Both the position numbers and the translations under genes were made by a program. Below, one piece after another: positions 48,501 through 59,430 of a DNA stretch of 64,000 bases. How positions within the stretch are numbered: position 1 is the stretch's first letter; the number at the start of each line of letters is the position of its first letter. This stretch comes from Pachypanchax playfairii (taxonomy: Eukaryota > Chordata > Actinopteri > Cyprinodontiformes > Aplocheilidae): NCBI GenBank assembly GCA_006937955.1, contig SSNP01000091.1, forward strand, positions 1,509,917-1,573,916. The letters run 5' to 3'. Below the pieces are notes generated by a model, which saw nothing but the letters and a program-made list of their open reading frames with translations, was not told the origin of the DNA and ran no database searches.

Positions 48501-49020
48501 ACCTCACGCATGACCTCACATATGACCTCACATATGACCTCACGCATGACCTCACACATGACCTCACGCATGACCTCACGCATGACCTCACACATGACCT
48601 CACGCATGACCTCACACATGACCTCGCGCATGACCTCGCGCATGACCTCACACATGACCTCACGCATGACCTCACGCATGACCTCACACATGACCTCACG
48701 AAGGACTTCAAACATGACCTCACGCATGACCTCACGCATGACCTCACGCATGACCTCACGCATGACCTCACATATGACCTCACATATGACCTCGCGCATG
48801 ACCTCACGCATGACCTCACGCATGACCTCGCGCATTACCTCACGCATGACCTCACGCATGACCTCACACATGACCTCACGAAGGACTTCAAACATGACCT
48901 CACACATGACCTCACGCATGACCTCACGCATGACCTCACGCATGACCTCACACATGACCTCACGAAGGACTTCAAACATGACCTCACACATGACCTCACG
49001 CATGACCTCACACATGACCT
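42569..49020. repeat. 6.5-kb minisatellite, 12-bp unit, phase-perfect
   Basis: About 538 copies of CATGACCTCACG. Variants include CGCG for CACG, the CATATGAC form, CATTACCT, and a paired variant AGGACTTCAAA. The 12-bp register is kept across the whole array. Variants recur in linked blocks (for example CATATG, CATATG, CGCG, then CGCGCATTACC), showing a higher-order layer. Because 12 is a multiple of three and units lack stops, one plus frame (MTSR/MTSH, 2,222 codons) and one minus frame (EVMR/EVMC, 2,229 codons) are open throughout; neither looks like a real protein. On the minus strand each standard unit reads TGAGGTCATGCG, which contains the AGGTCA half-site. Confidence 0.96.
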
Positions 49021-49124
49021 CCTGTGGAGCTAAAATATTCAACAGAAACCTCAGAAAAACTGTTTTTAATGGAAGGGACTCTTTAATTACTCCTGCTGCA
49101 TCGTTCATCTTGAATTGACAACTC

Positions 49125-49132
<8 letters not shown>

Positions 49133-49189
<57 letters not shown>
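49133..49189. repeat. (CT)n microsatellite
   Basis: A nearly pure CT run with one TTT interruption, about 110 bp beyond the end of array 5. Confidence 0.97.
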
Positions 49190-49192
<3 letters not shown>

Positions 49193-49574
49193 TTTAGACA
49201 TCAAACCCCCCCAACGTAGTCAGCACGCTCCGTTACGCTGTGTGTGTGTGTTGTGTTTATTTTCATCTGTTTAGAGACACAAATAAGATCACATTTGTCA
49301 ATCCCAGTATTTTATTTTGAAGAATTTATTTTATTTTCAGAATTGACCAGATTGGCTCGTGTTTTTCAGTTATCCCTACTTCATGAATTTTCACCTATCG
49401 CGGGGGGGGGTGGGGGTCACTTTACTTCAAATGTTTTTAAAAGTGTCACAAACTAACATGCTGGTTCTCTGACACACCACTGAAACAAAGCTATAGTTTC
49501 TCCAAAATAGTCCTTTCAATCCCACTTTGATCAGGATTCGATCCCGAGTCCCGGCAGACGCTATGTGTCCAAGT

Positions 49575-49862
49575 GTCCTTGGTAAATGGTAAATGGCGTG
49601 TACTTGTATAGTGCTTTAATTAGGTCCTACGACCCCCAAAGCGCTTCACACTACAGTTTTTTTGTCATTCACCTATTCACACGGGAGAGGGGAGGGGCCA
49701 ACACTCACACAAATTACACCTTGAGCAAGAATCCTGCAACTGTCCCCCCACGGACGCGTACAAGATGGCTGCCCTCTGCTCTTCTTCTCACTGTGAGGAT
49801 GGGTCAAATGCAGAGAAATAATTTCCCCAAGAGGATCAATAAAGGAAATATTATTATGTCAT
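49575..49862 (+). mobile_element. fish interspersed repeat, SINE-like or LINE-tail
   Basis: It begins near GGTAAATGGTAAATGGCGTG, followed by TGTATAGTGCTTTAAT and CCAAAGCGCTTCACAC, and ends with TTTCCCCAAGAGGATCAATA and AAGG. These pieces are very common in teleost genomes as a short interspersed repeat; I recall the motifs but cannot name the family with certainty. No protein frame. Confidence 0.55.
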
Positions 49863-50006
49863 GAACAGAGCGTGTCCAAACTAAACCTGCACGCCATGTG
49901 AATATAATTTGTTGTTTATTTTAAAATATAAGATGAAACATTTTGAACAGATTTGTTGGTTCCCTTAAAGAGACAATGAATCCTGTATTCCAGTCTGTTT
50001 TAAACT

Positions 50007-50154
50007 GTTTAACCTTCATCAGTGTCTCAGGTGTCTTCAGTCTGTTTACAGGAACTAACAGGATGTTGTGTAGTTTAGTATCACTGTGTGCACCACCCTG
50101 AACATGGACCAGATAAAGACCAGAGAAGATGCTCCATGTTAAAGACTACAGACC
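50007..50154. repeat. 148-bp interspersed repeat, copy 2
   Basis: Gap-free partner of 22925-23072 with three substitutions. Unlike copy 1, no tandem array follows it. Confidence 0.92.
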
Positions 50155-50308
50155 ATCTCCAAGCAGCTTCCTGTTCCTCTGATCAGCTGATCATATTATT
50201 AAACATATTGATGTGACTGTAGCAGGACGACGTCCAGGACGTGGACACAAGCCCAGCTGGATCAGATGGAGAGAGAGGAGCCAAGGAAACATCCAGAACC
50301 ATCTAGAT

Positions 50309-50521
50309 CAGGGGTGTCCAACTCCAGGCCTCAAGGGCCAATATCCAGCAGGTTTTAGATGTTCCTCTGCTTCAACACACCTGATGCAGATGAACAGGTT
50401 GTTAACAGGCTTCTGCAGGACTTACTGAGATGTTGCAGATTTGAATCAGGTGTGTTGAAGCAGGAAAACATCTAAAACATGCAGGATAGTGGTCCTCGAG
50501 GCCTGACTTCAGGCACCCCTG
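50309..50521. mobile_element. hAT-type MITE with 8-bp target duplication
   Basis: A 213-bp non-autonomous element. The ends are CAGGGGTGTCCAACTCCAGG and the inverse of CAGGGGTGCCTGAAGTCAGG, imperfect inverted repeats. Inner segments (TTTTAGATGTTCC and AACATCTAAAAC) also pair, so the element is largely palindromic. Flanking 8-mers ATCTAGAT (50301-50308) and ATGTAGAT (50522-50529) match at seven of eight positions, as expected for hAT insertion. Confidence 0.85.
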
Positions 50522-50529
50522 ATGTAGAT

Positions 50530-52121
50530 GAACTCAAAGATCCATCATGTACTGATCCTCCATCAGTCACATGATGAACTCCATGAAGAAGATCCTGGAG
50601 GTTCCACTACTGACAGACTGGAATTAAACTAAATACATGACCATATTTGTTCTGATCTGTTATAAGGTAAGTTGTACAAACCAGGTTTAACTCTTCTTTT
50701 TGTTTTTTTCATTCATACATTCAGTATTTTATTCATTAATTACTTCATTCATTCATGCGGTTGTACATGGAGCTGCAGACAGCAGCAGCCCTGGACCCGG
50801 GGGGGGGGGTTCCACCGCCCGAAGACCGTGTCACGCTGAATTCACACAGAAATCCGCACAGCAACCAGACCAGATGTGTAACATGTGGAAAACACCGGTT
50901 AGTCCAACATATCTGCAGCATCACTAACAGACAGGCTGCAGATGACGCGCTGAAAACAGCAGGTGACTTAAACACGAGACAACAATTACCTGTCAAACAA
51001 CGAAGAGCTTCATGTTGTCTGAGCAGAACGTCACGTCACAGGCCACTTCATCATGTTCTAACTTGACATGTTTGGTTTTAATAACAGGATGAAATGAAGC
51101 TATGAATGTAAAAGATGCAGCAGGATTCATCCGGAGAAAAACCGCGTATTAAAACCAGGACTGTCTGAACTGCAAGCTGCCGCCCAACCAGGTGTGTTTT
51201 TCTGTTAAACTGCGGCTGAAGCCTGATGAAGTTTAAATTACACAGAAAGCTGATTGTTACCACGTCATTGTGCGCCGAATGAATCTTCTAATATCTATTA
51301 TTCTTAAAATGTAAGTGACGAGAGTTTAAACAGACACAGGATCCAGATAACAGATAAACACTCAAGAAATCCGGTGTTTTTTAATGGCGGCTGGAACTCC
51401 GTTGTCTGTGAAAACATCACGCATCAGCCTCAGCGAACAAATCAAAGCTTTGAATATTCCAGCTGTGAAACCAGCTAAATGCAACATGCTAAATCATCTG
51501 CAGCCAGCAGCACATGATCATCCTATGGTGACATTAACATGTAATTTGAGGATTCTTCAATGCAAACATGTGATCAGGACCGACAGACGGACATCATAGA
51601 CAGGAGCAACAGGCGACTCAGACAGCTCACCTGCAGACGGTCACATGCAGCTGCAGGAGAAGAGAAGACGTCTCGTTCATATGAAGCTCCTCTAAGACGC
51701 TCCGAGTCCAGCTTCAGCTTCCTGCTGGAGGATCAATCCGGACTCTGAAGTGCGAGTCTCACCCTCAGTTCGCATCTTTTCTCCCACCGCACAGGAGTGA
51801 ATGAGAGGAAAGGGAGGGGTCCGTTCATCAAGCCACCGGGTAACAAAGACAGCCCACTTCTAGTTTCAGCCTCCAGTCAGAAAACACACAGGTTGGTGTT
51901 AGAAGGATAGATGATGGATAATAGACAGCTGATTGAACTGAAAGCTGAAGGATCTGAGCATCTCTGAGGAGAATCAGATGGAACATAGAATCTGAAAAAC
52001 TGCAGCTCTGCATGGTCAGATGATCCTGTGAAGTTCAGGCTCTACAACAAGGGGTCCAACCAAAGCAGAGATCTACACTAAACCAGTAACAGAGTCTCAG
52101 AGCAGCAGTGAGTCCTGCAGT
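50530..52121. other. unique sequence, no gene seen
   Basis: Contains a G11 run near 50801 and several short overlapping open frames (50700-51066, 51384-51748) with no recognised domains. Confidence 0.45.
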
Positions 52122-52260
52122 TCAGATGTGTCCCTGTTTCAACACAGCTGATCCAAACAAAAGGCTTCTGCAGAACGTACTGAGAAGGTAAACTCACAGT
52201 TTGAATCAGGTGCAATGGTGCAGACAGACATCTAAAACCTGCATGACTTCAAGAACTAGA
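52122..52260. mobile_element. diverged copy of the hAT-type MITE
   Basis: Shares the inner part of the element at 50309-50521 in the same order: TTTCAACACA, AGGCTTCTGCAG, TTTGAATCAGGTG and ACATCTAAAACCTGCA. The outer inverted ends are eroded and no target duplication is visible. Confidence 0.65.
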
Positions 52261-53397
52261 TCTGGTTACTGGATGTAAGATCAGAACTGGTCCTGGTACA
52301 GTCTTTGGTTCTTAAAGCACTTTTATGCAGACTGTTGCAGCGTTCTCTCTCTGCTCACCTTAACGAGTTGCTGGCCTTCTGATTTAATGCTTCACCTGTC
52401 AATATGAACAGGTTATAAAGGACATTATTTACTTTGGCACAATGTCTCAGACACAACAATGAAAACAGATGATTGCTCTGATGATCTGCTTTTATTTTGA
52501 TGGTAGAGTCACCTGATTTCCTGGCAGCATTGTGGACAGAGCAGCAGCTTGATGCTTGTGTTCAGAGAGGAGAGATGATGGAACTTGACTGATAATAAAC
52601 TCCAAAGGAAGCTCAGTGGGCGTGTCTTTATGTGGTTTAAACTTTGTTATTGTGTTAAAGTCAAAATAACAAAGTTCTATTGATCATCAGAGACAGTTCA
52701 GGGTTGGAATGACATGAAACTCGTGTTCCTCTTTAAAGTCTCAGACTTTCAATGTTCCTTTTCTTTATGTACAAAATGCAAAAAAATGTCATTTATTTTC
52801 TGAATTTCTTAAGTTGTACATTCCTGATGCTTTAAGTTACTTCTAATTTTTGCACCATCGTAGGAATTTAAATCAGGTGGAATTAGTTAAATAAAAACAC
52901 CTGCTCTCTGATTGGCTGGTTTAATTTGTGACTGAGTCATCACTGCCGTCTCATTCTGAGGAACTCTCAGCAGCTTGCCATATGACAGTCACACATTGTG
53001 AGACCTGTGAGTGCAGATTTTTGCTCAGAGTTTTCAGCTTTGTACCCGTCAACAGATGTTCACAAAACACCTCTATTTTTTCTCAGCCTCTGTGGAACTT
53101 CACGCATTTATTATCCAAATTAAACTTTATATGAATAAACTTGAATTTCTCAGGCACGTTTGCTTCACAAGGTGATAGACTTTGCTTCATGCACACAAAT
53201 TCTCAAATTATTTATGAAAATAGTAATATTTGTTATTGACCTCTTGTATCATTAAACTGGAACAAGAACCTGGCTGTGGTGTGGTGCAGGTCCTAACTGC
53301 AGGCAGCTGACAGGTGAGATAAACTCCAAGGTGAATTTAATAATGTATCAAAGAAACATTATAAACTGAAAACTAACTTTGTAGGACTCGACATGAG
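52261..53397. other. unique sequence, no gene seen
   Basis: A 12-bp perfect inverted repeat (AACTTTGTTATT at 52640-52651 and AATAACAAAGTT at 52665-52676) could form a hairpin. No gene was recognised. Confidence 0.45.
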
Positions 53398-53983
53398 TAA
53401 TGGTGCGTTCACACTGGCCGCTTTATCAGCGTCAAGCAACGTTCAGAACGCTTCAAGTTTGACGCATGAAAGTTGGAGCTTGCAACGCCTGACCATTAAA
53501 AAGAGCGCGTAGGCGGGGCTTCCTTTGTTATCGGATGTTCTGAGCTATGGCGGATCATATAGAGAGAGTAGCTTGGCTTTATTTACTCCGTTTGTGGATA
53601 CACCCCATTCTTCAGATGTGTTCTGAGTTTGAGGAGTCAAACCACCAGGAGCTACATATGGATGAGGTTAGCTTCCAGCGCTACTTCCTTCTGTCCCGCG
53701 CCCTGTTTGAAGACTTCCTGCTTCATTCAGGTACGTCACTATGATGAGACGCTCTGATTGGTTGACATGCCGCTTCAAGAGCGTCAAAAGTTCAGCTAGC
53801 TGAACTTCTGCGTTGCTTGCGTTTCAAGTGTCAACGCCTGAAACGCTTGAAAAGTTGATGTTGCTAACGCTCACAAAGCAACACAGAGACTCTGACGCTG
53901 GTCTGACGGACTCAACCATAGACTTTACATGTAAACTTGATGCTTCTGACGTTGACGGTTGGGCTGGTGTGAACGCACCATTA
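53398..53983 (+). mobile_element. non-autonomous PIF/Harbinger-like DNA transposon
   Basis: About 586 bp with inverted ends TAATGGTGCGTTCACACTGG and GGTGTGAACGCACCATTA. The interior contains a short stretch similar to the N-terminus of HARBI1-like transposases. Superfamily assignment follows from that peptide and from the terminal TAA/TTA triplets; the exact target duplication is unclear because the triplets are part of the inverted repeat. Confidence 0.65.
53547..53744 (+). pseudogene. N-terminal remnant of a HARBI1-like transposase
   Basis: A 65-codon frame starting MADHIERVAWLYLLRLWIHP, with MDEVSFQRYFLLSRALFEDF near its end. The pattern of a WVHPI-like start, then an acidic helix, then a YF-LSR-FD-LL motif is typical of the first domain of HARBI1-type transposases. 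The similarity stops at HSG, where the DNA reads CAGGTACGT, a plausible splice donor, and the catalytic part is missing. It is probably the first coding exon left after an internal deletion. Confidence in the family is moderate because only about 50 residues are available. Confidence 0.55.
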
Positions 53984-54120
53984 GCATGTCTTGATTTGAA
54001 ATGGATTGACTTGATTTGACATGACTTAACAGGTTGTGGCTTGACTTAACATGACTTGACATAACTCAACTTGACATACCATGATTTGACATGGCTTGAC
54101 TTAACTTGACATTGCTTGGC
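53984..54120. repeat. degenerate short tandem repeat rich in CTTGACATG
   Basis: Irregular repeats of ACTTGACATG, ATTTGACATG and ACTTAAC directly after the Harbinger-like element. Period is about 10-16 bp and poorly kept. Confidence 0.7.
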
Positions 54121-54704
54121 GATGTTGAACTGCTTGTTTATTTAAAATGCATCTGTGAAAGCTACATTAGAACAAGATAAGCCAATATTCCACAGGAAGA
54201 GGGCCAAAACATGTCCACCTCTCTCCTTTAGAGAATTTTCACTGATGTTTAGAGTTAAATTATAGCAACAAAGTCTGTTTCAGTTCCAGAAGACCTGTCT
54301 TCACTGAGAGGCCAGTATTCCTGCAGCTTGGAGATAATTAGACTGTGTGGTGGATAGTCAGGGAAAAATGGGCTTCATAAATGCTCTAAGTTGCAAGATA
54401 CATAGCTCATTAAACTCTGCTTATTGTTAAAATGTCAGTGTCATGAACGTGATTTCATACACTTCTTTACTTCATTTTTGGCAAAGTAGTTTTACAAATA
54501 ATTATATCACCTGATAGCTTAGAATGTAAACAACAATGCAGACAGGAAGTGGGAAAGTGAGTCTGGAATTCTTTTTAACATAAACAAAAAAACAGAGGTA
54601 TTAGGAAATACTGATCTATAGTTGTTGGTGGATCAGAGATGGACCAGAGACCTGGTGGACCGCTGTGTGTCCTGGTGTGGGATCGGATGGGATGGTTTAT
54701 GGGT
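54121..54704. other. unique sequence, no gene seen
   Basis: No supported open frame or repeat. Confidence 0.45.
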
Positions 54705-54856
54705 TGAGATGAGATGAGATGAGATGAGATGAGATGAGATGAGATGAGATGAGATGAGATGGATTATGGGTTGGGATGGGATGAGATGAGATGAGATGAG
54801 ATGGGATGGGATGGAATGAGATAAGATGAGATGAGATGAGATGAGATGAGATGGGT
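54705..54856. repeat. (GAGAT)n pentanucleotide repeat
   Basis: Runs of GATGA/GAGAT separated by GGGATG variants. Confidence 0.95.
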
Positions 54857-55568
54857 TGGTACTTTGATCTTATGTTAAACCATGTATATACTGTATTGTA
54901 AAATACTATTTTATAAAACCTCTGTGCAGTTATTTCTAATCAGTGAGCAACACACTATAATATAATGATAGAAAACGTACATCTTGTGGAACATATATTT
55001 ATACTCATACATCATCTCAAAGTTTATATTATATATACTTTCTGTATTTATTTTGCAAATATTTTTATATGTTTAGCTTTTATATGTCTTTTTCAAACTG
55101 CTGTTTTGCAGTGATACTTGGAACAGCTCTAATTTCATTTTACTGTGCGTAATAATAATAAAAACATTCAGTAAAATAACTCATTAACAACTTCTGCATC
55201 TCTGTTATATTTGTTGTGTTTTACTAAATACTACTTAAACTTTACTAAATACTACTTAAGACCACTACTAATCTTAAATTACACTGAATCACTTGTTTAC
55301 AGCAAAAAAACCTGACAGAATCTCCTCAGTCTGCTGTGATTACACTGTGTTGTGGCAGAGATTTTGGTTAAAAATAAATCAGGTGAGTGAAACTTTATAA
55401 AGAAGAATTTATTCCATAAAATCATATTTCCATAAGATCATGCATGAGATGAGAGTGTTTTACACACAATGCTGGAGCAGATGCAGGGAAAGACTCTGGA
55501 GGTCCCTGGAGTCTGTCATCATCCTGTCTCTGAGAGTGCACCTGTGAACATCAACAAGAACCCTTTCT
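54857..55568. other. AT-rich unique sequence, no gene seen
   Basis: No supported open frame; low GC content throughout. Confidence 0.45.
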
Positions 55569-55898
55569 CACAGTGCTTCACAGTGCTTCACAGTGCTTCA
55601 CACTGCTTCACACTGCTTCACACTGCTTCACAGTGCTTCACAGTGCTTCACAGTGCTTCACACTGCTTCACAGTGCTTCACAGTGCTTCACACTGCTTCA
55701 CACTGCTTCACGGTGCTTCACACTGCTTCACAGTGCTTCGCGGTGCTTCACACTGCTTCACGGTGCTTCACGGTGCTTCACACTGCTTCACACTGCTTCA
55801 CGGTGCTTCACACTGCTTCACGGTGCTTCACACTGCTTCACACTGCTTCACACTGCTTCACACTGCTTCACACTGCTTCACACTGCTTCACACTGCTT
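55569..55898. repeat. 10-bp tandem repeat (CACTGCTTCA)n
   Basis: About 33 copies of CA(C/G)TGCTTCA with a few CGGTGCTTCA variants. All three plus-strand frames are open, encoding the same cycling peptide (ASHCFTLLHT type) because the 10-bp period rotates the frame. Not a gene. Confidence 0.97.
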
Positions 55899-56896
55899 TG
55901 TCTATCAAAAATTTGGCCTTCTCAAATGTAATGTAGTGGAGTCTATACAGGACTCAAGATGGCCGCCGACGGCTCAACATAGGCTGAAGCGCTGGACGAG
56001 GCGTCTAGTGATTTATATAATGTCTATGGTGCCAGGTTACCAGTCTTCTGTGTAATTTTAGTTCCTTGTCTTGGCAATGCATCCAACACCCCGTGTCTTC
56101 CCGTGTTTTTCTCCTTGGATTATTAAATTATTATTAAGCCTTGGATTATAAAATGTGTCGTCACATCAGCCCTTTGTTTTCTTTATTAACGAACACGAGT
56201 TTTATTGTCATTATTCTTTGTGCCTTTGAGTTCTGCCTACATTTGGATCTGACCACCATAGATCCAGAGAGCATATCACCAGGACAGCAGCCAAGAGCAT
56301 ACGGTGGAGGAGCAGAGGTCACCTCTCTGGGGACACGACAGGATAATAAACTATCTTAAACCATCATGTTGTCCAGCACCGCACCTCCCAGCAGTATTAC
56401 AGCATCATTACCTGTAACAACCCCCTCACACAGTAGCTCCTCTGAAGCCCTGTTGAGGCGCCATGCGTTGCTAGAATGCTGCGGCCCATACCTAGGATTT
56501 CTCTAGTCTCTGAGGGGGACCTGGATGGGAAATTCCCTCCTCCAATCCCCGTGTCAGTGGGGGTCTTTGTGAACACCTATCCATATCCTGTTTGTAGCAT
56601 CCTTCTGCCTTCAGTAGTCGTAGCTCTGACATGATGATGCTAACTGGGACTAATGGAAAAAATTGTCACTGTTACTCTGGGTCTCGTGTCTGCCAGAGTC
56701 CAGAACACACTTGAGGGTCCAGACGTCTCTCCAGGCAGCCTCCTGGCCGACTTCCAGAACCTTCAGCTGGTTCCTGTAGGTCTCAGTGACCCGCCCCTCA
56801 TGACCAACCTGTTCCAACTGTCTCTGGTCTGAAGGTTCCTTCTCCAGATGTTCAGCAGGATGTAGTCTGCTGTAGTCGGCTGGTCTCTCCTCAGTA
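55899..56896. other. unclassified sequence upstream of the L2 fragment
   Basis: Contains CAAGATGGCCGCCGACGG near 55962 and an open frame at 56141-56359 with a hydrophobic start but no recognised domain. Part of it could be eroded LINE 5' sequence. The long minus-strand frame at 56650-57147 is antisense to the L2 reverse transcriptase and not a gene. Confidence 0.35.
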
Positions 56897-57841
56897 CTCG
56901 TACTCCTCGACCTGTCTGCTGCTTTCGACACCGTCAACCACCTCATTCTCCTCTCGACGCTATCTAAGCTTGGCATCTCGGGACCGGTCCTCTCGTGGTT
57001 CACCTCATACCTTGCGGAAAGATCTTTCAGAGTCTCGTGGCATGGACAGATGTCCAATCTGCATGAGCTGGCAACGGGTGTCCCACAGGGTTCGGTCCTT
57101 GGTCCTCTCCTCTTCTCTTTATACACCACCTCATTAGGCGAGATCATTCGCTCCCATGGCTTCTCCTACCATTGCTACGCTGACGACACTCAGCTCCTCC
57201 TCTCGTTCCCTCCAGACGATACATCCGTCTCAGTGCGGATATCTGCCTGCCTCTCAGATATCTCGGCGTGGATGAGGGATCGCCACCTTCAGCTTAATCT
57301 GTCCAAAACTGACCTCATTGTCTGTCCTGCCAGTAACTCCTTACCTCCTCAGATAAGCGTGCAGCTTGACTCCATCACGCTGTTCCCCAAAACCTCCGCC
57401 AGAAACCTTGGTGTCATACTGGACAACCAGCTGTCCTTCAAAGAGCAGGTTAACTCCGTAGCTCACTCATGTCGATTCGCTCTTTACAACATCAGGAAAA
57501 TCAGAGCCTTCCTCACAGACCACACCACACAGCTTCTGGTCCAGGCCCTGGTCTTGTCCCGCATCGACTACTGCAACTCTTTGCTGGCCGGTCTTCCGGC
57601 GTCCTCGGTTAAACCTCTGCAGATGATTCAGAACGCAGCAGCACGTCTGGTCTTCAACCAGCCCAAGAGGGCTCATGTCACTCCGCTGCTCATTTCCCTG
57701 CACTGGCTTCCAGTTGCAGCACGCATCAAATACAAAGCTCTGCTTCTGGCTTACCAGACTCTAACACACACAGCTCCTACTTACCTTCACTCCTTCATCC
57801 AAACCTACATTCCCACGCGTCAGCTACGCTCAGCCGCTGAT
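56897..57841 (+). CDS. L2 LINE reverse transcriptase, partial
   Basis: An uninterrupted frame of 315 codons up to the assembly gap, with an internal ATG at 57050 that is not the natural start. Palm motifs appear in order: LVLLDLSAAFDTVNH (first catalytic aspartate), GVPQGSVLGPLLF, and CYADDTQL (YADD catalytic pair). They are followed by ARNLGVILD, SRIDYCNSLLAGLP, NAAARLVFN and LHWLPVAARIKYK, the usual thumb-side motifs of the CR1/L2 group. The protein would copy LINE RNA at a nicked chromosomal target. Lack of stops over 945 bp suggests recent insertion, but the 5' endonuclease is missing, so this copy cannot move alone. Confidence 0.9.
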
Positions 57842-58149
57842 NNNNNNNNNNNNNNNNNNNNNNNNNNNNNNNNNNNNNNNNNNNNNNNNNNNNNNNNNNN
57901 NNNNNNNNNNNNNNNNNNNNNNNNNNNNNNNNNNNNNNNNNNNNNNNNNNNNNNNNNNNNNNNNNNNNNNNNNNNNNNNNNNNNNNNNNNNNNNNNNNNN
58001 NNNNNNNNNNNNNNNNNNNNNNNNNNNNNNNNNNNNNNNNNNNNNNNNNNNNNNNNNNNNNNNNNNNNNNNNNNNNNNNNNNNNNNNNNNNNNNNNNNNN
58101 NNNNNNNNNNNNNNNNNNNNNNNNNNNNNNNNNNNNNNNNNNNNNNNNN
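57842..58149. other. assembly gap (308 N)
   Basis: Unresolved bases inside the L2 element. Frames drawn through it are not real. Confidence 1.
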
Positions 58150-58312
58150 CAAAAAAAAAAAAAAAAAAAAATGATACACTTGATGTATCAGCGTCGGAAT
58201 TAAACTGGACTCCAAACAGTCCGCCTCCTTATATTGTTTCCTTCTCTTTGAATTCTTGCTTGTATGTTCTCTCAATGTAAGTCGCTTTGGATAAAAGCGT
58301 CTGCTAAATGAC

Positions 58313-58374
<62 letters not shown>
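58313..58374. repeat. (TAG)n microsatellite at the L2 3' end
   Basis: About 20 perfect copies of GTA/TAG immediately after the L2 tail. Confidence 0.97.
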
Positions 58375-59430
58375 ATCAGGACTCATACAAGAACTTCAGA
58401 ACAGTACAGTGTTGGTTCTGATCCAGTCTTGGGGTGTTTTGGATCCTGATCCTGTTGGACCATGACCTGACTGAGACCAAGTTGTCTGACTCTGAGCAGA
58501 ATGTTTCACTTCAGAAGGTTTGGATAGTCTTCAGATTTTATTGTAACCTGCAGATTCAGAACACCCGGAACCAAAATGTAATTTAACGTCAGTAAATTTT
58601 GAACAATTTCTTTAGTCAGTTTCAAGTTATTTCCGTGCTCATTGTGGACTTTTCTTTATTCAGTAGAAGGGTACAGCTGCTCCTTCAGGACAGGACCAGG
58701 ACCAGGACCAGGACATCAACAGGACAGGCTGCCTCTCTGATACGGGGTGTAATAGTCTCTTCATATCCAACACTGACAGCAGCAGCGTTGGTCTTCTTGG
58801 ATTCAACACTAATATCACTTGACATGTTCACACACTATGAGCACCACTTCCTGCTTTCTGCATGAGAAGGTCAGTTAGACGTCAAATGGCAAGTAATGCA
58901 ATTGAACTTGACAAACATGCGCTCAGTGGGATTTGAACTTTAAAATATTTCACGCTTGTATTTTTAAAATTCTAAAAGGATTTTGAATCTAAAACAATAA
59001 ATTTATTGTAAATCAGAATCAGATTTATTCCAGGTGTGAAACATAAACAAGGTGTTTGGCTCTGACTGTTGGAGATGTTACACAATATTGAGATAATAAT
59101 CAGGGTAAACACGTGACAGCGGCCAACAGAAGCCAGATCTTATAACAGGTACCAGACTAGTCCCGGTCTGTAGCAGGGTTTTATCAACAAAATATATTTA
59201 GTCATAGTTTCCATCAAGAACGATCATTTAGAAACAAAAATGAGACGATAAATAGAAATTAATGCACAGAAACTGAAACTATGATGAAATACTGCATATC
59301 AACCAACTGCTCACAAATAAGAATGAAAAGAAAATGCAGGACAGACAACGGGACTAAATGTTGTGTGACAAGGTGGAAAGTGTTGAGAAGATGTCCACTC
59401 AGAGCTAATGTCCCCGGTAAGATGAGACAT
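58375..59430. other. unique sequence, no gene seen
   Basis: Contains a short ACCAGG tandem near 58693-58712. The open frame at 58599-58865 has no recognised domain. Confidence 0.45.

Larger units (their letters stand above)
56897..58312 (+). mobile_element. L2-type LINE, 5'-truncated, interrupted by assembly gap
   Basis: The element starts inside the reverse transcriptase domain and ends with the L2-type tail TGTAAGTCGCTTTGGATAAA then AGCGTCTGCTAAATGA at 58276-58311. A 308-base gap (57842-58149) removes the end of the coding region and part of the 3' UTR. A TAG microsatellite follows the tail directly, as is common for L2. An A21 run borders the gap. Confidence 0.9.

Noticed and set aside
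42450..49204. MTSR-repeat (plus) and REVM-repeat (minus) frames of over 2,200 codons
   Set aside because: Both arise from the 12-bp period and stop-free unit; mutually antisense and without any protein-family similarity.
57820..58386. A minus-strand 188-codon frame and the tail of the plus-strand frame through the N gap
   Set aside because: Both read through unknown bases and poly-A or TAG microsatellite sequence.
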